Positions 45,516 to 54,247 of a stretch of DNA of 64,000 bases are shown here, in pieces; position 1 is the stretch's first letter, and every line of letters starts with the position of its first letter. A model generated the notes under the pieces. It was not told where the DNA came from, did no database searches, and was given only the letters and a program-made list of their open reading frames with translations. The stretch is from the NCBI GenBank assembly GCA_045661225.1, contig JAZRFF010000010.1, positions 1-64,000 on the forward strand, read 5' to 3'. The DNA is from HGM04593 sp045661225 (GTDB taxonomy: Bacteria; Bacteroidota; Bacteroidia; Bacteroidales; Bacteroidaceae). Made by a program: the position numbers and the translations under genes.

Positions 45516-47657
45516 ATGAAAAAATTATTTGCGACACTGCTCGTTGCAGTGCTCATCGCCCCCGGAGCTATGGCCGACGAGGGTATGTGGCTCTTGCAAC
45601 TTATGCGCCAACAGAATCTCAAGAGCCTTATGAAAAAGGCCGGTCTTAAAATGTCAATCGACGATATTTATTCGCCCGACGAGCCTTCACTCAAGGACGC
45701 CATAGGAATCTTTGGTGGCGGCTGTACCGGTGAGGTAATTTCGCCCAACGGCCTTGTAATAACCAACCACCACTGCGGTTTCAGCTTTATTCAGCAACTG
45801 AGCACAGTTGACCACAACTACCTGCACAATGGTTTCTGGAGTCAGAGTTACGCCGAGGAACTGCCCTGCAACAATATTGCATTTACCTTCGTCGACAAAA
45901 TCACCGACGTTACCGAAGAGATTGAAGACCGAGTAAAAAGCGGCAAGATGACCATTGAGGAGTCTTTCAACCGCGAAGCACTGTCAAAGGTCGGTAAAGA
46001 ACTGTTCGAGGCCGACGACATTGAAGGCAAAGAGTATCTCTACCCCGAGCTAAAGCCCTATTTCGAAGGCAACAAATACTATCTCATTTATTACAAGAAG
46101 TATACCGACGTACGCCTTGTAGCAACACCGCCACTCTCTATAGGCAAGTTCGGCGGCGAGACAGACAACTGGATGTGGCCTCGCCACACAGGAGATTTCT
46201 CGGTGTTCCGCATCTATGCCGACAAGAACGGCAACCCTGCTGCCTACAGCCCCGAGAACACTCCATTAAGCACACCTAAATTCCTGAGCATCTCGCTTAA
46301 TGGCTTCGAGTTAGGCGATTATGCAATGATTATGGGCTTCCCCGCCAGCACATCGCGCTACCTCACCGCCGACGAGGTTAAGCAAAGAATGTACCAGCAG
46401 AACGAGCCTCGCATTGCAATGCGCGACGTAACACTCAAAATCATACGTGAGGAGATGGAGAAGAGCGAGGAGATTGCAATCAAGTACGCCAACAAGCTTG
46501 CAAGCATAAGCAACTACTGGAAGAACTCCATTGGAATGAACAAAGCCATTGTCGACAACAAGGTTGTTGAAACAAAGCTCAGCGAAGAAGCCGAATTCAA
46601 GGCTTGGGCCGAGAATAACGACAAGCAGGAGTACGCCGACGTTGTAGAAAGAATAAACGCTGTTGTATCAGAGGCTAACCGTACCCAATACCTTACAACC
46701 CTCTGCATAGAACTTATAAACAATGTAGAGTTTATCCAGCGTAACCTTGGCAACGGCAACCGCAAGATGTTCGATGACCCTCGTCTCGTAAAAGACCAGC
46801 TTAACGCTGTGTACAACGCACTGCACAACCGCGACTACATTCACGACATTGACCGTCGCATTGCAAAGCAGGTGCTACCGCTCTATTTCAAGCTGACAAC
46901 AGCCAAGGAGCGCCACCCATACCTTAATGAGGTATACGCAAGCTGCGAAGGCAACATCGAGAGCTACATCGACAACCTTTACGACAGCTCCATTATGGCC
47001 AACAAAGAGAATCTCGAGGCCTTTATGAACGAGCCCACCGTTGAGAAATTCGACGCCGACCCTGCTATGCAACTCCGTTCGGCAGTGTTGGATACCTACC
47101 GCGCGCTCTACACAAAAAGCCAGAAGTTTACAAACGTCATAAACCCCTTGCACAAGACCTATCTTAAAGGACTCATAGAGAAAGCCGACGGCAAGCCTAT
47201 GGCGCCCGATGCAAACTTCACTATGCGCCTTACATACGGCAATGTAAAGCCATACAGCCCCAAGGACGGTGTTACATACAACTACTACACCACCCTGAAA
47301 GGAGTAATGGAGAAAGAGAATCCAAACAACAGCGAGTTTATCGTTCCTGAGCGTCTGAAAGAGCTATACAACAACAAAGACTTTGGACAATACGCACTCC
47401 CCAACGGCGAGATGCCCGTAGCCTTCCTTACCACCAACGACATTACAGGCGGTAACAGCGGCAGCGGTGTCTACAACTCACACGGCCAGCTCATAGGCCT
47501 TGCCTTTGACGGCAACTGGGAGTCGCTAAGCGGCGATATCAACTTCGACGAGAACCTGCAGCGTTGCATCAACGTCGACATTCGCTATGTGCTATTTGTG
47601 ATTGAGAAGCTGGGTAACTGCAAACGCCTCATCGACGAGATGAAAATTGTAAAATAA
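45516..47657 (+). CDS. S46-family dipeptidyl-peptidase (DPP7/DPP11-like)
   Basis: 713 residues, usual length. A signal peptide (KKLFATLLVAVLIAPGAMA) is followed by DEGMWLL typical of the family. The serine-peptidase triad is recognisable: His in VITNHHCGF near residue 85 and Ser in GGNSGSGVYN near 652, with FDGNWES downstream shaping the S1 pocket. These periplasmic exopeptidases release dipeptides in asaccharolytic and commensal Bacteroidota. Whether specificity is hydrophobic (DPP7) or acidic (DPP11) is not decided here. Confidence 0.94.
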   Translation: MKKLFATLLVAVLIAPGAMADEGMWLLQLMRQQNLKSLMKKAGLKMSIDDIYSPDEPSLKDAIGIFGGGCTGEVISPNGLVITNHHCGFSFIQQLSTVDHNYLHNGFWSQSYAEELPCNNIAFTFVDKITDVTEEIEDRVKSGKMTIEESFNREALSKVGKELFEADDIEGKEYLYPELKPYFEGNKYYLIYYKKYTDVRLVATPPLSIGKFGGETDNWMWPRHTGDFSVFRIYADKNGNPAAYSPENTPLSTPKFLSISLNGFELGDYAMIMGFPASTSRYLTADEVKQRMYQQNEPRIAMRDVTLKIIREEMEKSEEIAIKYANKLASISNYWKNSIGMNKAIVDNKVVETKLSEEAEFKAWAENNDKQEYADVVERINAVVSEANRTQYLTTLCIELINNVEFIQRNLGNGNRKMFDDPRLVKDQLNAVYNALHNRDYIHDIDRRIAKQVLPLYFKLTTAKERHPYLNEVYASCEGNIESYIDNLYDSSIMANKENLEAFMNEPTVEKFDADPAMQLRSAVLDTYRALYTKSQKFTNVINPLHKTYLKGLIEKADGKPMAPDANFTMRLTYGNVKPYSPKDGVTYNYYTTLKGVMEKENPNNSEFIVPERLKELYNNKDFGQYALPNGEMPVAFLTTNDITGGNSGSGVYNSHGQLIGLAFDGNWESLSGDINFDENLQRCINVDIRYVLFVIEKLGNCKRLIDEMKIVK

Positions 47658-47682
47658 AGTTACAAAAAACCTAACAAATAAA

Positions 47683-47716
47683 ATGCTGAGCGACCACGGG
47701 TCGCTCAGCATTTTTA
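47683..47716. terminator. Bidirectional terminator
   Basis: ATGCTGAGCGACC (47683-47695) and GGTCGCTCAGCAT (47699-47711) are perfectly complementary around a 3-base loop, with a T run after it on the plus strand and A-rich sequence before it. It separates the convergent S46 and aldo/keto reductase genes. Confidence 0.93.
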
Positions 47717-47753
47717 TTTAAACCCCATTGCCGGGCAATGAGCGTTACAGAGC

Positions 47754-48764
47754 TTAGAACACTTTATGCGGGAACAGCGGCAATTCGTCCGGCCCCTGCA
47801 GAGGCGAGCGCAGGCACTGCAACGACTCTTTAAGCTGTTCGGGCGTGCGAGCACCCACCAGCACCGACGTCACACCCTTCTGCGCAAGCACCCAGGCGAG
47901 CGACATAGAAGCAAGCGTCTCGCCCCGTTGCTGCGCAAAAGTATTCAGGTTGTTAATGTAGTCCAGCAGTTCGGGAGTAAGTTTATCAGGCTGCAAGGAA
48001 CCGCAACGCGACATACGCGAACCGGCGGGGACGCCGTTAAGATAACGCGACGTGAGCAATCCTTGGGCAAGCGCCGAGAAAGAGATAAAGCCCACACCCT
48101 CGGCGGCACAAAAAGCCGGCACACCCTCGTCCTGCACAGCCCTGTCAAGAAGATTCAAACGCCCCTGAAAAATAAGCGGCGGCACCCCCTGCGCACGCAA
48201 GAAACCGCAGGCGTACCTCAACGCCTCCAACGGCCATCGGGAGATACCAATATAAAGCGCCTTTCCGGCACGCACTATATCCACAAGCGCCTGCAAAGTC
48301 TCGTCAAGAGGCGTAACAGGGTCGTAGCGGTGTATATAAAAGAGGTCAACATACTCAAGCCCCATACGACACAAGCTCTGGTTTATGCTCGCCATAAGAT
48401 GCTTGCGCGAACCCCAGCTGCCGTAAGGTCCTTGCCACATATCATATCCGGCCTTTGTAGCAATGAAAAGTTCATCGCGGTGTGAAGCAAAATCCTCTCT
48501 GAGCATACGTCCCAGCATCTCCTCGGCAGCGCCCGGAGGGGGACCATAATTATTGGCAAGGTCAAGATGCGTCACGCCATTATCGAACGCAAGGCGCACT
48601 ATGGCCCGACAGTTGTCATAAGAAGCATCAGCACCAAAATTCTGCCAAAAGCCAAGGCTTATTTTGGGCAACAACACTCCGCTGTCACCACACCGGCGGT
48701 ACATATCGCACGCAGTGCTGTACCTGTCGCCCGAGGGCACATAACTCTCCATAATCATAATCAT
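47754..48764 (-). CDS. Aldo/keto reductase (YghZ-like)
   Basis: 336 residues. The catalytic tetrad is visible: D and Y in HLDLANNYGPPPG, K in ATKAGYDMW, H in YIHRYD. The GPYGSWGSRKHL segment and FSALAQGLLTSRYL are typical of the YghZ/L-glyceraldehyde-3-phosphate reductase branch (AKR14). Three ATGs in five codons (48764, 48758, 48752) can start it; MESYVPSGDRY at 48752 is the likely core start. Confidence 0.92.
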   Translation of the reverse strand: MIMIMESYVPSGDRYSTACDMYRRCGDSGVLLPKISLGFWQNFGADASYDNCRAIVRLAFDNGVTHLDLANNYGPPPGAAEEMLGRMLREDFASHRDELFIATKAGYDMWQGPYGSWGSRKHLMASINQSLCRMGLEYVDLFYIHRYDPVTPLDETLQALVDIVRAGKALYIGISRWPLEALRYACGFLRAQGVPPLIFQGRLNLLDRAVQDEGVPAFCAAEGVGFISFSALAQGLLTSRYLNGVPAGSRMSRCGSLQPDKLTPELLDYINNLNTFAQQRGETLASMSLAWVLAQKGVTSVLVGARTPEQLKESLQCLRSPLQGPDELPLFPHKVF

Positions 48765-48847
48765 TTATAACATCTGCGGACAAATGCCCGCAGATGAGTT
48801 TTATTTTTATACACGCGAGGCTGGCACACTCACCGCCCCGTCCGTTG

Positions 48848-51800
48848 TTACTTTACAAGTACCTTTTCGCCATTAACAATGTAGAGTCCGGCAGGAAGTG
48901 CAATTCTTGTTGTTCCTGCATTTACCTTCACGCTGCGCACGAGACGTCCGTCAACCGAGTAGACATTAACCTCCTGTGCCTCGAGTGCTGTAACGGTAAT
49001 ACAATCGCCGCCGGTAACCGCAATAGTCGCAAGCGTAGCGTCAATGCCTGTCGATTCGCTGAAGGCTATTGCAACATTGTTCATACGCACCTCGTTATTA
49101 TCGCCATTGACCGCATATACATTACTGATATTCAGTTTACGAAGAGACTCCTCGATAACGTCAAAGGTCATAATGTTCATATTTACAACAACATCATCGC
49201 CTGTCGTGAACGGAACATTATCCTCGGCGTACATCACTACACGATAGGTGTTCAGCCCAAGTTGCGCATATGAGAACTTGCACCCGTCAAGCTCCTCTCC
49301 CGGAACAATATCGTTCACAAAAACGCCGTCCGGAACTTCAAGGTCGAACTGCAAAGCGTTGTATGGCTCTGTGCTGTAAGCCGAAATAGACAAAGGCACA
49401 TTAACCTCGGAACCAATCTCAAGTTCAAAATCGTTGGCATAAAGTTCGCCCATTGCCATAGGCGTCGAATACCAATAAGCAGGCGACGGAACATCTGATT
49501 CAATTACCAGTTCGGCAACGCCCTCGGCATCGGCAAGAGTAACACTGCCGTCATTGTCATAATCGGCTTTCTGCTCTCTGAAGTCCTTGTGTATATCGTT
49601 GGCAAGGTAGGCCGCGATGAGAGCTGCATCGTGTATTGTAATTTGATTATTACAGTTAACGTCGCCGGCAAGCGTTGTAAGCAGGTCGTCAAGGTCATAC
49701 ACATCGAGAGTACTGAATATAAAGTTCTTACGAGTCTCGAGCCACTGCTTCGCACGCGTCTTGTCCACCTCGTCAAAATTATCACCCCACTTATATGAAT
49801 TCCTGTCGAATGAACTTTTCGAGAAGCTATAATAGCTGTCAATATAGTCATTCAATTCGGCCATAGAGTTTTTGTCTATAAACTCTTTCCACACCTTATA
49901 GTAGTTTTTCTTAAACTCCTCATACGCTGTCAGGTCTTGCCAGAATTCAGGAATTTCCATACCCTGTGCAATAACGCTCGATGTTGCGCCGTTACTGCAA
50001 TAAGAGCTACTACCCTCGTAACCGAAAGCCCAGTCAAAGTCCCATATAGGGCCGAAAGTCAGTTTACCATCAGGAGCACTCTCGTCCTTAAAGAGGAAGA
50101 AACTCTTTGGGTGGCAAATTTCCTGGTTCAAGGCAAGGTCGCACGCAAGATAGAAACGTGCAGCAGCCTCAATATCAAGGTGTTGCTCAATGTCCGAGCC
50201 AATGGCTACGGCATCGGAAAGTGCACGCAAGTCCGTCATCATTCTCGACTTACGTACAATTGCCAAACTGTCCGTAAGTTCGTCAAGGTCGGGTTCTGCA
50301 ACTTTCATCGGCAGATTATAAGTGCCTATTCTCACTATAGGCTCATCTGCATCGGTATTTGTATCAAGTTCAAGCATATAGCCAAGAGCCTCATCAATAT
50401 CGACGCTATTGTTTGCCAAGCCTACCTTTTCGGTAAACATATAGTTACCTCTATACTCGCCGTTAATGTACAAATCGACAGGAATAATGTGGTTAGTATA
50501 TGCAGCACCCGCCATCTGACCTATCTTCATCGCAATGGCATTGGCCATCAATGAGCCCGACTGTTTATTGGCAAGCAGCACCCAGCTTTTGCCTTTCGTC
50601 AGCCCGAACGGCTTTACTTTCTCGTCGAATTTCAGACGATAAGGATTCTTGCTATAAGTACCGCCCCACGACGAATTTCCTCGACCTTTTATCTGCACGG
50701 AATCCTCGAAATTATCGTAAACACCGTAGCCGGTAATGCGGAATTTCGCGTTAAGGTAGTATTTTTTGCTTGTTACCGTTTGACCGCCCTCTATGTCAAT
50801 GTCGATGCGAGGAACAGATACCGCATTATCGGTAGGCCACTCGACCTTAACCTTATATTCACGTCCGAATGGAACATTGCGATTCTCATAAATAGCATCT
50901 TTAATTTTCTCGGGTTCTTTAGCCTCGCCCTCAACGACCTTATATAAACGCAGCTCCGACAGCACAAAGTGATTCTTTGAATACTCACCCTCGGTCTGCA
51001 ATATCTTGAGCTTTGAGTAGCTGCCGCCCAGGTCTATGGTTGGCGATTGATACTCCTGCCCCAACCCGCCAACAGGCATATTATCGGCGGTATAGTCAAG
51101 CGTGCGAACAAGGGTCCAGTCGTCGCCGGTGTTGCTTGCATAAATTTCCCACACCTTGGGGTTGTAACCATATGCATCTGTACGACACCTATAATAAAGC
51201 TGAATTTTATCAAGTGCCTCGGGCAGGTCTATTGTTATATATGTTGCTACTTTTACGGTATTGTCATTTGCACTGCCCCAAGTAGAATGGAAGTTTGTCG
51301 ATGCATTATTATCGAGCAGACTCCCGAGTCCCTCGTTGCTGTATACCGACGGTTTGTTTGTCGCGAGCATTTCTTCCGTAAGCGCAACTTCGGCAACCTC
51401 AACGGCATTTGTACCTTCACTCCAAATTTCGTCCTGCACTTTCACTCGCTGAACAATGTTATAACCCGGATATGTAACCTTGTAAGTAACATCACGCGCG
51501 AAACTGTGACGGGTAACCTTGCTCTCCTGCAGCACTGTATCGACGTATGCAACAGCCTTGTCGTCGCTCAGCTGGAAACTTGCTGTCAGCCACTTGCCGA
51601 TGGAGTTAACACGCAGCATCATCTCTGTATCGATGGTCTCGGCTTCAACATCGACATTGAGGTTCGGATTATACTTATTGTTAAACTTAAACGAGGTCAT
51701 CGTTGGCAGTTGCGGAGCAACCATCGAACAACTGTCATATTCCGAACGGGTATAATAGACAAAGTCGCCATCTTTTATGGGGAAGAAAAGTTTACCGTCC

Positions 51801-53575
51801 TGCTCATAGTATTCGCCATCGAGCGATGCAAGCTGATAGGCATCAACACCGCCGTCGCACAAATAGACATACACAACCTCGCCCTCGACAAGCTCAATAT
51901 CGCTGTCACCATCATCGCCACCATCGCCACCATCGGGCGTCACAGACTCCTCGACCTTTGTCGAAAGGAAAAGCCCTATCTCACTTTCTAATTGATTGAA
52001 AATTTGTTCATACTGGGCAGGGGTGTATGTACCTGCAGCCGATTTTGCCGAAGCTATCATAGACGACAGACTCTCAAGTATCGACTTTGAGTCTTCGGGA
52101 TAGGTTCCGGGAGTGTAAGGATAGCTGCTGAATGTCGATGTTGAATAAAGTTCCTTTACACGAGCATCGTACTCGCCAAGGCCGGCAGCCATATAATGTG
52201 ACAACGCTTCGGTAATTGCAATTTCGGCATTAAGAATCTCGGATACATTGTCTGCGTCATTCATTTTATTTTTCGCATTCGAGATTGCATCACCGAGCAA
52301 TATATTCTCGTTATTAGTGCAATAACCATTATGGTCGCCATAACGGGACAGATACATTGCAGCATTATCCGAAACTGGTTGCAAAATTGTTGTTGCAATA
52401 GTCGACAACGAGAGCATCAGTTCATTTACAGTAGCCTCATCGAGCACAGCCTCATATACAGACCAGCCAAAAGCTACCGGCAAACTAAAGCCCTGAGTAT
52501 AATCGCCATTCTCGAGAGCCTGCTTGTGAAAAAGGTCGAAAGTTTTCATTTTCGAGTCAACACCATCGCGCAATTCGGCACCGACGTACAAGCTTAAGTC
52601 ACCCGAAGAATTTGCACCATCGTACTGCATCTCGAATTTTCCGTCAGCAACAGCCGTAAATTTTACAAGAGCAGCCTCTTTAGGCTTTCCGGTGCTGAAT
52701 TGCCAACCGTTGAGGCCATTGAATACACCAGCCGAATTAGCAAGATATTTGCCCGACAAAGGCCAATAGACCAGATAACGCCCGTCACCGGCGGGAATCA
52801 GCTGCATAACATTTACGGTCGAAGCCACAACGTCACCCTCCTCGGCATAGCGCATATACAGCGGACCGCTGCCATAATAAGTTATTCCCGAAGAGGTTGT
52901 AAAACTTTTGATTGCATTGCTACGCAACACAAAAAGCCTGTTTTGAGCAGCAAGTTCACTCTCCATTGTTACAGCATCTCCAAGAACAAATTCCGAGCCT
53001 ACACTTTCAGGAATATACTCACTACCCAAAGTAATGCCGACCACAGTTGGAGCATTCTTACCCGGTGAATACCCGTCCAAACGAGTAGTCCATTTTAGAG
53101 AGAACGAAGAGATTGTGTTATCAAGTTCAAGTTCCACATAGTGATAATCGGCAACAGGGTAATTACCCAACCACATTGAATGAAAATAACTTTTAAGGTC
53201 ATCGTCACTCAAGGCCGGAAGCCCATCGCCGTCCTCCTGCCAAGCAAGTGTATTGTGGTCGGCATTGGAATATGCGGTATAACCGACTTTATTCCCATCG
53301 CCGTCGGTCACCTCCAGGCCCGAAAGAGCAAACACGACATTGTTGCCGTTCGGAGCCTCGTCCGACATTGTATTTACAACAGTAATCCTAACCTTGTCCA
53401 CAGCGACACCGGGCGTAAACAAAGGCGAAGTATATTCATAATAAGGATTATATTCATAATATTTTTCAACGCCAGGCAAACCGTCAGAAGCGTTTAAGGT
53501 AAGCGACCACTCCTGAGCCAACACGCTTGCAAAGGAGCACAACACACACAAAGTCGAAAGCAAAAATCTTCTCAT
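48848..53575 (-). CDS. Large secreted CotH-kinase/dockerin protein with T9SS tail
   Basis: 1575 residues. Signal peptide (RRFLLSTLCVLCSFASVLA); a long N-terminal part of unknown modules with an Asp/Gly-rich linker (GGDGGDDGDSD, about 555-570); an F5/8 type C (discoidin) domain (about 745-880, LDNNASTNFHSTWG); a CotH-like domain (about 960-1290, KGRGNSSWGG and GPIWDFDWAFG); a dockerin-like pair of Ca2+ loops (about 1345-1400, GDVNCNNQITIHDA and ADYDNDGSVTLADA); a cohesin-like beta domain (about 1415-1505); and a type A T9SS sorting domain ending in LPAGLYIVNGEKVLVK. CotH proteins are atypical protein kinases in spores and fungi; the role here is unknown. Secreted and probably surface-bound. 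No partner glycan genes flank it. Confidence 0.85.
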   Translation of the reverse strand: MRRFLLSTLCVLCSFASVLAQEWSLTLNASDGLPGVEKYYEYNPYYEYTSPLFTPGVAVDKVRITVVNTMSDEAPNGNNVVFALSGLEVTDGDGNKVGYTAYSNADHNTLAWQEDGDGLPALSDDDLKSYFHSMWLGNYPVADYHYVELELDNTISSFSLKWTTRLDGYSPGKNAPTVVGITLGSEYIPESVGSEFVLGDAVTMESELAAQNRLFVLRSNAIKSFTTSSGITYYGSGPLYMRYAEEGDVVASTVNVMQLIPAGDGRYLVYWPLSGKYLANSAGVFNGLNGWQFSTGKPKEAALVKFTAVADGKFEMQYDGANSSGDLSLYVGAELRDGVDSKMKTFDLFHKQALENGDYTQGFSLPVAFGWSVYEAVLDEATVNELMLSLSTIATTILQPVSDNAAMYLSRYGDHNGYCTNNENILLGDAISNAKNKMNDADNVSEILNAEIAITEALSHYMAAGLGEYDARVKELYSTSTFSSYPYTPGTYPEDSKSILESLSSMIASAKSAAGTYTPAQYEQIFNQLESEIGLFLSTKVEESVTPDGGDGGDDGDSDIELVEGEVVYVYLCDGGVDAYQLASLDGEYYEQDGKLFFPIKDGDFVYYTRSEYDSCSMVAPQLPTMTSFKFNNKYNPNLNVDVEAETIDTEMMLRVNSIGKWLTASFQLSDDKAVAYVDTVLQESKVTRHSFARDVTYKVTYPGYNIVQRVKVQDEIWSEGTNAVEVAEVALTEEMLATNKPSVYSNEGLGSLLDNNASTNFHSTWGSANDNTVKVATYITIDLPEALDKIQLYYRCRTDAYGYNPKVWEIYASNTGDDWTLVRTLDYTADNMPVGGLGQEYQSPTIDLGGSYSKLKILQTEGEYSKNHFVLSELRLYKVVEGEAKEPEKIKDAIYENRNVPFGREYKVKVEWPTDNAVSVPRIDIDIEGGQTVTSKKYYLNAKFRITGYGVYDNFEDSVQIKGRGNSSWGGTYSKNPYRLKFDEKVKPFGLTKGKSWVLLANKQSGSLMANAIAMKIGQMAGAAYTNHIIPVDLYINGEYRGNYMFTEKVGLANNSVDIDEALGYMLELDTNTDADEPIVRIGTYNLPMKVAEPDLDELTDSLAIVRKSRMMTDLRALSDAVAIGSDIEQHLDIEAAARFYLACDLALNQEICHPKSFFLFKDESAPDGKLTFGPIWDFDWAFGYEGSSSYCSNGATSSVIAQGMEIPEFWQDLTAYEEFKKNYYKVWKEFIDKNSMAELNDYIDSYYSFSKSSFDRNSYKWGDNFDEVDKTRAKQWLETRKNFIFSTLDVYDLDDLLTTLAGDVNCNNQITIHDAALIAAYLANDIHKDFREQKADYDNDGSVTLADAEGVAELVIESDVPSPAYWYSTPMAMGELYANDFELEIGSEVNVPLSISAYSTEPYNALQFDLEVPDGVFVNDIVPGEELDGCKFSYAQLGLNTYRVVMYAEDNVPFTTGDDVVVNMNIMTFDVIEESLRKLNISNVYAVNGDNNEVRMNNVAIAFSESTGIDATLATIAVTGGDCITVTALEAQEVNVYSVDGRLVRSVKVNAGTTRIALPAGLYIVNGEKVLVK

Positions 53576-53952
53576 AACGATTATTGTCTAAATTAGCGTT
53601 TTATTACACAATCATAAAGGCCCCGCAGCAAACGCGCACAAGACCGACAGTACAAAGAAACAAAAATATAATGATAACTTTTAAGAAATTACTTATAATT
53701 TTACATTATAAGTAGAAAATCAGCCAAAATTTTCACAGACAAAACTCTAAACACCCATCGTCAAACGCTTCGGCAGCTAACGGCTGCACCCATTTCACAA
53801 GCAGGCAAACAACACAAAAGCCACACTTTTTCCGGGACGTAAAAAAGCCACACATAAAGATATTTCCAAAGAATTAAATAAAAAAAGAAAATATTTTTGC
53901 CACACGCTTGTTTTTTCGCAAAATATTCGTACCTTTGCACCGCAAAACAGAA
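53576..53952. other. Intergenic region upstream of the CotH gene and tRNA-Pro
   Basis: 377 bases, very A+T-rich. It carries the tRNA promoter (53908-53937) and a small GCAGC/GGCTGC hairpin near 53773-53788. No gene is supported; an open frame on the minus strand runs through the tRNA and is rejected. A clear -7 box for the CotH gene is not seen. Confidence 0.55.
53908..53937 (+). promoter_or_regulatory. Promoter of tRNA-Pro
   Basis: TTG (53908-53910) and TACCTTTG (53930-53937) are 19 bases apart. The tRNA begins 15 bases downstream of the -7 box. Confidence 0.75.
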
Positions 53953-54027
53953 CGGGATGTAGCTCAGTCCGGTTAGAGTACGCGTCTGGGGGGCGTGTGG
54001 TCGCTGGTTCGAATCCAGTCATCCCGA
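53953..54027 (+). tRNA. tRNA-Pro (anticodon GGG)
   Basis: 75 nt without encoded CCA. Acceptor CGGGATG (53953-53959) pairs with CATCCCG (54020-54026), discriminator A at 54027. D arm begins GCTC; the anticodon stem CGCGT/GCGTG (with G-T pairs) encloses the 7-base loop CTGGGGG with anticodon GGG; the T arm is GCTGG-TTCGAAT-CCAGT. All four arms fold, so the gene should be functional and read CCC/CCT codons. Confidence 0.95.
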
Positions 54028-54038
54028 CTGACAGAAAG

Positions 54039-54071
54039 CCTTGACAATCAAACGATTGTCGAGGTTTTTTT
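54039..54071 (+). terminator. Terminator of tRNA-Pro
   Basis: CCTTGACAATC (54039-54049) pairs with GATTGTCGAGG (54054-54064) including a G-T pair, loop AAAC, followed by seven T. Confidence 0.9.
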
Positions 54072-54247
54072 GTTTTTATGCCATTCCCCGAAAATCGGGC
54101 GGTCGAGGCTGTGGTTCACGCGAAAAGTCAACCGAAAGCACTATAATGAGACATTCACTTTGCCAATTAGTGAATATTTAAAGAACAACATACGCGACAA
54201 GCCGCACCAATGAAAAATGCGGAAATGCGAGACGCAAAGACCAGCCG

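Noticed and set aside
53795..54022. 75-residue minus-strand frame overlapping the tRNA
   Set aside because: It is the antisense of tRNA-Pro and A+T-rich spacer; no start context or homology.
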